Positions 35,927-43,158 of a DNA stretch of 64,000 nucleotides are shown in pieces. Source of the stretch: an uncultured Marinifilum sp. (GTDB lineage Bacteria; Bacteroidota; Bacteroidia; Bacteroidales; Marinifilaceae); the NCBI RefSeq assembly GCF_963677195.1, contig NZ_OY781918.1:856923-920922 (forward strand), read 5' to 3'. The notes below the pieces were generated by a model, which did not search any database, had not been told where the DNA came from, and saw nothing but the letters and a program-made list of their open reading frames with translations. Each line of letters starts with the position of its first letter. The first letter of the stretch is position 1. A program made the translations under genes and the position numbers.

Positions 35927-37321
35927 ATGGGTAAAAATACATTTACAATAAGCTTTGATGATGGTACTACAGCATCGAAGAGTGTTACAATTGCAGAACC
36001 AAGAATTATCAGAGGATGGTGGTCGAGCGATAAAGAAGGTAATAACAATTTGAAAGAATCTAAGCTTGGAGAAACCGTGTATTTTCATATCGAAACTAAA
36101 GGGATTGCAGAAGGAAAGGAGTTGGAATTAAAATTGTATGATAGGGATTATCATTGGCAATTTACATTTAATCCTACCCTTTTGGACTCAATCATTAATC
36201 TCTTAGATAGAGATGATGATGAATTTCCTGATGAAGAGCTTGTGGAAAAAGCAACGGTTTTTAATACTGGAGGGAAGAGTATTGCTACCTTAGAGATATT
36301 GTTAAGCGAAAAATGGGAAAGTGTAATAAAGGACGATATTGATAAGTTTGCTAATTTAGACAAGAAAATAGAACTTTATTGGGAGGTGACCTATGGCAAA
36401 AAGATCAATGAGAAAATACTTTCTGAACTAAAAGTTGGTTTCCCAGACAAGACCCTATATTTTAAATCCCCAGTTGATGGACATAATTTGCCTGAGTTAA
36501 TAAGTTATGATGGTAGTCCTCTCTTATTAATGAAATTGGGTGGTGGAATGATTAAAGGTCAGGTGAAGAATAAGATTGGTAAGGTACTTGGAGAATCAAT
36601 AGATAGTGCAATCAATTATATTGCACTAACGAAAATGGAAAAAGGAATTTCGGTTGCTAATACAGGGAAGCTTTATACAAATGATACCAACATATATGCC
36701 AGAGATATATACACAAATGATGGTACACTACTAAAGGATGTAAAGCAACGAAAAAATTTTGGATTTAATGATGGTGGCGTTGCTACAACTACAAAAGGAA
36801 TCAGTCAGTACGACTATCATACAAACGAAGGGAAAAGGGTGAAAGTATTAGGCTTTCTAAAAGAAGCAGGTCATTTCCTCGATTTTGGAAGCTTGCTAAT
36901 TAGTGCACAGGATGGTTTGGATACTTCAAAACCTTTATCGATACCCATGGGTCCCTTATCTCCAATAAACGATTTAGCAGGTGTGCTTATTCAACAATAT
37001 GCTGATGATTTGGATGAAACATTGGAAATGGCTGTTCAGGATGAGTTAGCAATGGCTAAAGAAGAAGGATTAAAAGGAGTTCAAAGTTTTGTTTATAACA
37101 ACAGTAATAGTAAGAAGGATAAATATGATTTAATGGCCATTTCTGCTGAAACTGCTAATAAGTTATTGCAAGGGGATTTTAAGATTCTTGAAGATTTAGA
37201 AGATTATCAAAGTGGTGTTGATACTGGTAATAATCCTGTTCATATTTTGTATAGAACCGTGAAAAATGTGAATAGAAAAGAAGATGTATATATTATTGAA
37301 ACAATTTTTATTGATGAATAA
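35927..37321 (+). CDS. Hcp-associated effector, variant 2, unknown toxin
   Basis: 464 residues, built like the effector at 30212: shared residues 1-205, then a divergent region. From about residue 310 it reads LGFLKEAGHFLDFGSLL, LDTSKPLSIPMGPLSPIND, then a helix rich in Ala/Glu and the end VYIIETIFIDE. Fragments of this central and terminal part recur at 32260, 37911, 38612 and 39241. No catalytic motif is recognised. Together with intact Hcp upstream and a lipoprotein overlapping its 3' end, it forms the one complete module of the island. Confidence 0.65.
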   Translation: MGKNTFTISFDDGTTASKSVTIAEPRIIRGWWSSDKEGNNNLKESKLGETVYFHIETKGIAEGKELELKLYDRDYHWQFTFNPTLLDSIINLLDRDDDEFPDEELVEKATVFNTGGKSIATLEILLSEKWESVIKDDIDKFANLDKKIELYWEVTYGKKINEKILSELKVGFPDKTLYFKSPVDGHNLPELISYDGSPLLLMKLGGGMIKGQVKNKIGKVLGESIDSAINYIALTKMEKGISVANTGKLYTNDTNIYARDIYTNDGTLLKDVKQRKNFGFNDGGVATTTKGISQYDYHTNEGKRVKVLGFLKEAGHFLDFGSLLISAQDGLDTSKPLSIPMGPLSPINDLAGVLIQQYADDLDETLEMAVQDELAMAKEEGLKGVQSFVYNNSNSKKDKYDLMAISAETANKLLQGDFKILEDLEDYQSGVDTGNNPVHILYRTVKNVNRKEDVYIIETIFIDE

Positions 37322-37904
37322 AATAGGCAATTTAATAGTAATAGTTTTTGTAAGCGTAATTATTGGGGGATGTGTAAGTACTCCAAAAGCTATAAAAATA
37401 AATCAACAGGATACAGATTTACCTGTTGTGTTGAGATTGAGTATTAAGCATAAGAAGGTTAGAATGATCAACTTTCCTGTGAAATTCAAAATGATTAATA
37501 AATCACTTCAAAAAAGGACTTATTCAACTGTAGAATATCGTTATAATAGTTCTTTTGGTGGTGTAGGAATCCCTTTATATGAGGAAAATAGTGGGAAGTT
37601 GACTCGAATATCAAAATCGAAATGGAAGGAGATTTCGTCATATGATTCGATCGTATATACATGTTACACAAGGCACCGAGTTGACTCATCGAGAGCGGTT
37701 CAAAGCTTACTTCAACCATATATTGATAAGATGCTTACTTCAAATCAAGATTCCTTGTTAATTGGATCTTTGGATGAATTTAAGATGAGGCATCCTGAAT
37801 TGTTGCTAAGTTTATTAAAAAATGATTCTATAAGTGTGGATTTTTTTAATCCAAGTGAGGATAAACCTTTAAGTGTTGACATTAAGATTCCTGTTAAATG
37901 GTGA
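37314..37904 (+). CDS. Lipoprotein, probable immunity protein for effector variant 2
   Basis: 196 residues from ATG 37314, which lies within the last codons of the effector (8-bp overlap), so translation is probably coupled. Lipoprotein signal VFVSVIIGGC. It shares with its paralogues the DLPVVLRLS strand, INFPVKFKMINKS, YTCYTRHRVDSS, NQDSLLIGSLDEF and the ending IPVKW. Its length and the pattern of conserved aromatic residues fit one small periplasmic domain. Confidence 0.7.
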   Translation: MNKIGNLIVIVFVSVIIGGCVSTPKAIKINQQDTDLPVVLRLSIKHKKVRMINFPVKFKMINKSLQKRTYSTVEYRYNSSFGGVGIPLYEENSGKLTRISKSKWKEISSYDSIVYTCYTRHRVDSSRAVQSLLQPYIDKMLTSNQDSLLIGSLDEFKMRHPELLLSLLKNDSISVDFFNPSEDKPLSVDIKIPVKW

Positions 37905-37910
37905 AACTGA

Positions 37911-37955
37911 AAAGAAGATATTTATATAATTGAAACTATATTCTTGAATAAATGA
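37911..37955 (+). pseudogene. Remnant of an effector 3' end
   Basis: Translates to KEDIYIIETIFLNK and stop, matching the last residues of the effector at 35927 (KEDVYIIETIFIDE). It has no start and directly precedes an orphan immunity gene. Confidence 0.65.
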
Positions 37956-37956
37956 A

Positions 37957-38541
37957 ATGATAAAAAGAATATTAGTAATACTAGTAATAACAATAATTTT
38001 AGCAGGTTGTAGTGTTGGTATATCGGATGTGGTACAAATGGAAACTGATCTACCTGTTATACTACGACTTGATAAAAAAGATAGAGTACGTCTTATTAAA
38101 TTTCCCATAGGAGTAAAGATTAATAATCGTTCTCCATTAAAACAAGGATTTGTACGTATAGAGTGTTTATTGCATGAAAATCCAAATGAATTTGAGAGTA
38201 GATTAAAGTGGGTTGAGATGTATGAAAAATCAAATAACTCTTATGTTGCGGTGGCTAGTAATAATTTAAAATATATTCCGTCATTCGGACATAAAGAATA
38301 TTTTGTATATACAATTCATAATATAGATACTTCTGAATTGTATAAAATAAGTTTAGAAAAATATAGGTTGAAAATGTTAGGCTTAAATCAAGATACCTTA
38401 GCTGTAGGTTCGTTAAAAAAATTCACTTTAGAAAACCAAATACTTGTTGATAAATTGTTAGGTAAAGATTCGTTAGTTCTTACTTTTGATGAATTTACAG
38501 ATAAACCTCGATTTCACCTTACAATTCCTGTAGAATTTTGA
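37957..38541 (+). CDS. Orphan immunity-like lipoprotein
   Basis: 194 residues with lipoprotein signal VITIILAGC. A divergent paralogue of the preceding lipoprotein: ETDLPVILRLDKKDRVRLIK, FPIGVKINNRSPLK, NQDTLAVGSLKKF, and the end TIPVEF. There is no complete effector upstream, only a tail remnant. It probably protects against a related effector carried by competing strains. Confidence 0.65.
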   Translation: MIKRILVILVITIILAGCSVGISDVVQMETDLPVILRLDKKDRVRLIKFPIGVKINNRSPLKQGFVRIECLLHENPNEFESRLKWVEMYEKSNNSYVAVASNNLKYIPSFGHKEYFVYTIHNIDTSELYKISLEKYRLKMLGLNQDTLAVGSLKKFTLENQILVDKLLGKDSLVLTFDEFTDKPRFHLTIPVEF

Positions 38542-38611
38542 TTGAAACTACAAATGAGATAAATCTTTAATCCTTCGAACTAATTCTTACTAAAGAATGG
38601 ATAATTCGATG

Positions 38612-38650
38612 AAAAACAATGGAATAGAAATCATTTTTATTGATGAATAA
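38612..38650 (+). pseudogene. Second remnant of an effector 3' end
   Basis: The frame reads KNNGIEIIFIDE and stop, like the effector terminus. It overlaps the start of the next orphan lipoprotein in the same way that the intact effector overlaps its own immunity gene. Confidence 0.6.
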
Positions 38651-39236
38651 ATTACTTAAGTCATTAGTTTTTGGAATTTCTTTACTACTTATTAATTGTG
38701 AAAGTATTCAAAATACAATTACAATAAATCATTCTAATACTTATTTCCCCATTATTGTAAGAATGACAAAAGAGGATAACAGTATAATTGGTATAAGGTT
38801 TCCGAATAAGATTACAGTTGAAAATAAATCCTTATTTAAGGAGTCCTTTGTTAAGATAGAATACAGATATAAAAATATACCTCTTGAAAGAAATTACGGA
38901 ATTGGATTGTTTGAACAAGAAAATGGAAAACTGATAAAAACATCAAACAATAAAAAGAAAACGATATCTTCTAAAGGAAGTATAGAATTTGTTTATTATA
39001 CTCGACATTTTGTAGACTCAACAAAATCCATACAATTACAATTCAAGCCTTATATCGATAAAATGGTAAGATTAGGGAAAGATACCTTACATATTGGAAC
39101 AGTTGATGAGTTTAAACAAACACACAAAGAACTATTCGAATCATTAACTAAAAACGACAGTATTTCAATTCGTTTTTTAGATTCTAGTACTGAGAGTGGT
39201 TTAGGAGAAAGGATAGCTGTGCCTGTAAAATGGTAA
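38643..39236 (+). CDS. Orphan immunity-like lipoprotein
   Basis: 197 residues from ATG 38643. Lipoprotein signal FGISLLLINC. Family pattern present: IIVRMTKEDNSIIGIRFPNK, EFVYYTRHFVDSTKSIQ, GKDTLHIGTVDEF, ending AVPVKW. Its ATG sits inside an effector tail remnant, showing that it was moved together with the end of a lost effector. An effector fragment follows directly after its stop. Confidence 0.65.
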   Translation: MNKLLKSLVFGISLLLINCESIQNTITINHSNTYFPIIVRMTKEDNSIIGIRFPNKITVENKSLFKESFVKIEYRYKNIPLERNYGIGLFEQENGKLIKTSNNKKKTISSKGSIEFVYYTRHFVDSTKSIQLQFKPYIDKMVRLGKDTLHIGTVDEFKQTHKELFESLTKNDSISIRFLDSSTESGLGERIAVPVKW

Positions 39237-39240
39237 TTCT

Positions 39241-39672
39241 TTAGGTAATTTTCTCGATTTTGCGAGTTTGCTAAGTAGTGCACAGGATGGTTTGGATACT
39301 TCAAAACCTTTATCGATACCCATGGGTCCCTTATCTCCAATAAACGATTTAGCTGGTGTGCTTATTCAGCAATATTCTGGTGAATTGGATGAAACATTGG
39401 AAATGGCTGTTCAACAAGAATTGGCAATGGCTAAAGAAGAAGGATTGAAAGGAGTTAAAAGGTTTGTTGATGGATGGGGACATGATAAAGACTATGCGTA
39501 TCGATTGGAAGCAATTTCTGCTGAAACGGCTAGTAAATTATTGCAAGGGGAGTTTAAGACTTTTGATGAATTGGTGACGTTTAATAGTGAACAAATAGAT
39601 TTGTCAGAGGATTATCAGATTACCCTATTCCAGAAAATTAAAAACGTACACTTTAGATTAACTATAAATTAG
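39241..39672 (+). pseudogene. Displaced effector C-terminal fragment
   Basis: In-frame continuation of the effector from LGNFLDFASLLSSAQDG through SIPMGPLSPINDLAGVLIQQ to a new end (FKTFDELVTFNSEQIDLSED, KNVHFRLTIN). It has no effector N-terminus. It corresponds to residues 318 onward of the effector at 35927 and ends differently, so it is a third toxin allele. A TTG at 39268 could allow translation, but no immunity gene follows. It marks the right end of the island. Confidence 0.65.
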
Positions 39673-39768
39673 GATAAATGTAAAGTTAATTCTTTAAAAT
39701 AAAGTTCAGCGCCAATTTGGTAATGAACTTTTATTAGTTTAGAAGAGTTTTTGTATATGTACATAAAA

Positions 39769-39831
39769 AAACCGTTCCGGAATTTTAAACAGTCCGTTCT
39801 CAACCCGGAACGATTTAGGTAGCTGAGCTAC
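39769..39831 (+). other. Two adjacent inverted repeats upstream of the RiPP cluster
   Basis: AAACCGTTCCGG / CCGGAACGATTT pair (one mismatch, loop about 24 nt), immediately followed by GTAGC-TGA-GCTAC. The stretch is more GC-rich than its surroundings and lies 80 bp before the precursor peptide gene. It may be a structured leader, attenuator or terminator of the island; no T-run follows. Confidence 0.4.
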
Positions 39832-39911
39832 TCTGATCAAGGGCAAAACTAGCTAAACGGGAAGAACTATACAAGTTTGTGCGGGGAAGGGCTATTTTAA
39901 AATTTATTGAA

Positions 39912-40085
39912 ATGAAAAATTTAGATTCTAAGTTGTTTGAAAAGCAAAAATTGACAGACATGAATAAAGTGCGTGGAGGGCAAATTACTCATGAAAGTCA
40001 AAGAACATATGTAACTACAAACACTGACACTTGGCATCGAGCAGAGGATCATAAAGGTGATCGAACATGGATAGAGGAACATTAG
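39912..40085 (+). CDS. Grasp-with-spasm RiPP precursor peptide
   Basis: 57 residues. A leader MKNLDSKLFEKQKLTDMNKV ends in RGG (Gly22-Gly23), matching Bacteroidota GG-leader precursors. The 34-residue core is rich in Thr, Ser, Asp and Glu (QITHESQRTYVTTNTDTW in its first half, then EDHKGDRTW), the residues that ATP-grasp enzymes join into ester or amide crosslinks. No Cys. Start chosen at ATG 39912 because MKN begins such leaders; the frame is open 33 nt further up. The next gene begins 2 bp after its stop. Confidence 0.8.
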   Translation: MKNLDSKLFEKQKLTDMNKVRGGQITHESQRTYVTTNTDTWHRAEDHKGDRTWIEEH

Positions 40086-40087
40086 AG

Positions 40088-40840
40088 ATGAGAATGTTAA
40101 ATTACAGAGGAGGCCATATTATCTGGTCTCTTCTTTTTATTTGTTTCTCTTGTCACACAAATAAAAATACTAGTAAAGGTGAATTTTTACAATTAACAAA
40201 AAAGCAATTTTCAACAGTTAAATCTTGCAAAAATGATGATATACGATCTTTACAGTTTATTGCAAAAATAGCTTTTGATGCGATCTACAAAGTAACTACA
40301 GTTGATTCGGTTGGAAATCTAATTGATGAAGAGTTTGTAAAGCTTACTGTTTTCAATGAAAAGAATAAAGAAAGTTTACAATATAGAACTGAATGGAGTA
40401 CTGTTAAAAAGCTGAATAAAACTTTCGTTGAAACTAGAGAATCGTTTGGAAGTTTTTCAGGTTCGGATATTGATAGTTTAAGTGTTTTTGTCCATCCTAT
40501 TCGTGTTGGAAAATTTGCATATTTAGAGTTGGCTCCTTTTCCATATATTTTTTTTAATAAGCACTATTGGCAATATAATGTTAAGGTTGGAGAGCAATGG
40601 TCAATTAATAAACTAAATTGGAAAGGGAATTTAATACTGAATAATGAATATTATTTAATAGGAATTCAAACTATTAATATAAATGGAAAAGATGAAAAAT
40701 GTTATGAAGTATTTAGTACTTCAAGTTCAGATCTTACGAAGAGCCAGCTATATTTTCTTTATTCAAATGATTATGGTTTTGTGAAGTTACGTTACTATAA
40801 TATAGATATGAGTATAACAACTTTTAACATGATTCAATGA
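40088..40840 (+). CDS. Lipoprotein of unknown function in the RiPP cluster
   Basis: 250 residues from ATG 40088. The N-terminal segment IIWSLLFICFSC is a lipoprotein signal with Cys near residue 18. The mature part is beta-rich with repeated aromatic residues (FAYLELAPFPYIFFNKHYW, GEQWSINKLNWKGNLIL). Not recognised. It lies between precursor and ATP-grasp genes and its stop overlaps the next start by 4 bp (ATGA), so it is part of the operon. Possible roles are self-protection or peptide handling at the envelope (inference). An ATG at 40094 is an equally possible start. Confidence 0.7.
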   Translation: MRMLNYRGGHIIWSLLFICFSCHTNKNTSKGEFLQLTKKQFSTVKSCKNDDIRSLQFIAKIAFDAIYKVTTVDSVGNLIDEEFVKLTVFNEKNKESLQYRTEWSTVKKLNKTFVETRESFGSFSGSDIDSLSVFVHPIRVGKFAYLELAPFPYIFFNKHYWQYNVKVGEQWSINKLNWKGNLILNNEYYLIGIQTININGKDEKCYEVFSTSSSDLTKSQLYFLYSNDYGFVKLRYYNIDMSITTFNMIQ

Positions 40841-41790
40841 TATTAATATTATCCATACACGAAGATCAGAGTACTAATGAAGTAATTAACTGGTTAAGTT
40901 TTTATAAGCTTAAATTTGTTAGAATTAATGAGGATACACCAATCTTAGTTTCAAAAATAGTGATAAGTAATGAGGAGTTAAGTATTAAGTTAAATATAGA
41001 TGGTAATTATTTTGATCTAAAAAAAGTAACCGCATTTTGGTATCGTAGAGGGGAAATAAACCTTGCAAACATAATAAACAAGACAAAATTCAATGAAATT
41101 ACAGATAATTTATTTTTTGAACGGAAGACGGTTAGAGATTTTATTCAAAATTACCTAAAGAATAAATCTATTCGAATTAATTCATTTGATGATATAAATA
41201 TTAACAAACTTATTGTTTTGCAAATTGCAAGGGAAGTAGGATTGAATATTCCAAATACTTTTATTTCCGAAAAGAAAAAATTACTTGAAGATTTTTGTTA
41301 TAATAAATGTATTACTAAGCCTTTATCGGATACATTTAATATTAATAGTAGACAAGGATTGTTAAAGTGTTATACTAATGAAATTATCTCTAAAGATCTC
41401 GATATTTATAATACTTTAATTTTTCCATCTTTATTACAAGAGAAGATTAAAAAGAAGTATGAATTAAGAATTTTTTACTTTCATGGTGAATTTTATTCTA
41501 TGGCAATATTTTCTCAAAATAATTCTGAAACCAAGATTGATTTTAGAAAATATAATAAGACTACATATATTAGGAATGTTCCTTTTCAAATACCCAACCA
41601 TATTGCTGACAAATTGAATACTTTGATGATACAATTAGGCTTAGATTGTGGTTCTGTGGATATGATAGTGGATAACACTAACAAATATTGGTTTTTAGAG
41701 GTAAATCCTATTGGCCAATTCGGTATGGTTTCAGAACCATGTAATTATAATTTAAATGAAAGAATAGCTAGATACTTAGGAAATGGATAA
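40837..41790 (+). CDS. gwsG: Grasp-with-spasm ATP-grasp peptide maturase (GwsG-like)
   Basis: 317 residues of the ATP-grasp fold, as in graspetide ligases that join side chains of the precursor by ester or amide bonds. The N-terminal domain has ILSIHEDQSTNEVINWLSF and the marker WYRRGE. The ATP-binding part has ITKPLSDTFN, LLQEKIKKKYELRIFYFHG and the metal-binding end GSVDMIVDNTNKYWFLEVNP. Start overlaps the lipoprotein stop. A 56-residue ORF overlaps its 3' end. Confidence 0.85.
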   Translation: MILILSIHEDQSTNEVINWLSFYKLKFVRINEDTPILVSKIVISNEELSIKLNIDGNYFDLKKVTAFWYRRGEINLANIINKTKFNEITDNLFFERKTVRDFIQNYLKNKSIRINSFDDININKLIVLQIAREVGLNIPNTFISEKKKLLEDFCYNKCITKPLSDTFNINSRQGLLKCYTNEIISKDLDIYNTLIFPSLLQEKIKKKYELRIFYFHGEFYSMAIFSQNNSETKIDFRKYNKTTYIRNVPFQIPNHIADKLNTLMIQLGLDCGSVDMIVDNTNKYWFLEVNPIGQFGMVSEPCNYNLNERIARYLGNG

Positions 41791-41953
41791 AATTCAAATT
41801 ATTAAAATTGAGGATCTTAAAAAATTACCATTGTTTTACCAATACTTTGAGGTTGTGGAAGTCAATAGTGTTAATTCTGCTAAGTTTGTTAATTCAGAAA
41901 ATCATAATACCAAACGTAAGATTGTCGAATATCCTTACAAGATAATTCTTTAA
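41783..41953 (+). CDS. Uncharacterised 56-residue protein between the two maturases
   Basis: MDKIQIIKIEDLKKLPLFYQ opens a 56-codon frame. Its ATG overlaps the stop region of the ATP-grasp gene (ATGGATAA) and its stop is 2 bp before the SPASM gene start, the tight packing of a real operon member. The sequence is half charged (IKIEDLKKL, TKRKIVEYPYKIIL) and has no GG motif, signal or Cys. It might be an accessory recognition protein or a second product. I do not recognise it. Confidence 0.6.
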   Translation: MDKIQIIKIEDLKKLPLFYQYFEVVEVNSVNSAKFVNSENHNTKRKIVEYPYKIIL

Positions 41954-41955
41954 AT

Positions 41956-43035
41956 ATGAATAAGTATTTTAAATTATATAGTAATTGTATCCCAATTAAA
42001 GGATATGTTAGAAGTATTATTTACGATTTAGGCGATAATGATTATTACTTTATTCCTAATAGTTTATTTGAAATAATTAATGGGAATTCATTAGTTCGTA
42101 TTGATCAAAACAATGAAGATTACATAAACTATTTAATTAAAAATAATCTTGGTTTTACTGGTGATAATGTAAAGGAGTTTGATTGTTTCCCAAATATGGA
42201 TTTATCATATAAAAGTCCATATGCACTTTATTCGGTTATTTATAGATTAGAGAAAAATACTTGCCAGTTAAAAAGTATAATTAAAAAGTTGGAGCTATTT
42301 CAGGTTAAAAATATCTGTTTAATAGTAGATGAAAAGCTAGATTTGAATTTTATAGCTAATTTATGTTGTGAAGTGCAAGAGTCTGATATTGAAGGAGTAA
42401 AACTTATTTTGAATGAGGAAAAAGATATAGATTTGGAGTCTTTATTAAAGAACTATCTTAAAATTAACGAAGTTACATTATGCTCTTCAAGAGAAAATAA
42501 AATTGAAAAACATTTTGATGAAAATACGATTGTAGTATACACCACAAAATCTATAAATGAAGAAATAGATTATAATAAAGTTGGATTTGAGTACTTTTTT
42601 GTAAATAAAGACTTATTCACTGAGTCCTTAGCTTTTAACCCTTATTATAATAAGAAAATTATTATACTATCAAATGGTGATATTATAGAAAGTTTGAAAA
42701 GCTCACGAGTTTTTGGAAATGTTTTTTATGATGAATTGATATCAATTTTTAAAAATAAGGAATTGTTGGAATTATGGCATACTAGTAAAGGAAATATTCA
42801 AATTTGTAAAGATTGTGAATTCAGATTTATGTGCTTAGATAGTAGAGTTCCAAATAATATTTCTAATAAACAATGGGGGCATTCAGAATCATGTCATTAC
42901 AACCCATACATTGCTAAATGGAAAGATGAAGAGGGATATATTCCTGTTGAGGAATGTGGAGCTTATAATGAGGAAGGAAAATTTGTAGTATACAAAGAGA
43001 AGGTTGATTCTATAAATCTGCAATTGTGGGAATAA
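41956..43035 (+). CDS. gwsS: Grasp-with-spasm SPASM-domain maturase (GwsS-like)
   Basis: 359 residues. The C-terminus carries a SPASM-type cysteine cluster: CKDCEFRFMCLDSR, then ESCHYNPYIAKW and EECGAY. The N-terminal 270 residues have a radical-SAM-like arrangement but no CxxxCxxC motif, so the usual SAM-binding iron-sulfur cluster is missing, as known for this family. Its place after gwsG fits a partner of the ATP-grasp enzyme, perhaps in precursor recognition. Last gene before a palindromic repeat and the exporter. Confidence 0.82.
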   Translation: MNKYFKLYSNCIPIKGYVRSIIYDLGDNDYYFIPNSLFEIINGNSLVRIDQNNEDYINYLIKNNLGFTGDNVKEFDCFPNMDLSYKSPYALYSVIYRLEKNTCQLKSIIKKLELFQVKNICLIVDEKLDLNFIANLCCEVQESDIEGVKLILNEEKDIDLESLLKNYLKINEVTLCSSRENKIEKHFDENTIVVYTTKSINEEIDYNKVGFEYFFVNKDLFTESLAFNPYYNKKIIILSNGDIIESLKSSRVFGNVFYDELISIFKNKELLELWHTSKGNIQICKDCEFRFMCLDSRVPNNISNKQWGHSESCHYNPYIAKWKDEEGYIPVEECGAYNEEGKFVVYKEKVDSINLQLWE

Positions 43036-43052
43036 GATTTTATAATATTGTA

Positions 43053-43080
43053 GTAGAGACGTAGCATGCTACGTCTCTAC
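43053..43080. repeat. Perfect 28-bp palindrome
   Basis: GTAGAGACGTAGCA followed directly by its exact reverse complement, 18 bp after the gwsS stop. It resembles dispersed palindromes of the TAGAGACG type found in many genomes. It may end the maturase transcript; only a TTG follows and no T-run. Confidence 0.8.
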
Positions 43081-43158
43081 TTGTTACCCATCTAGCACAT
43101 TCCAACATTTTTCCCTATTTTTAGCCTACACAATTAACAAACCCTAAGCCCAAACACT

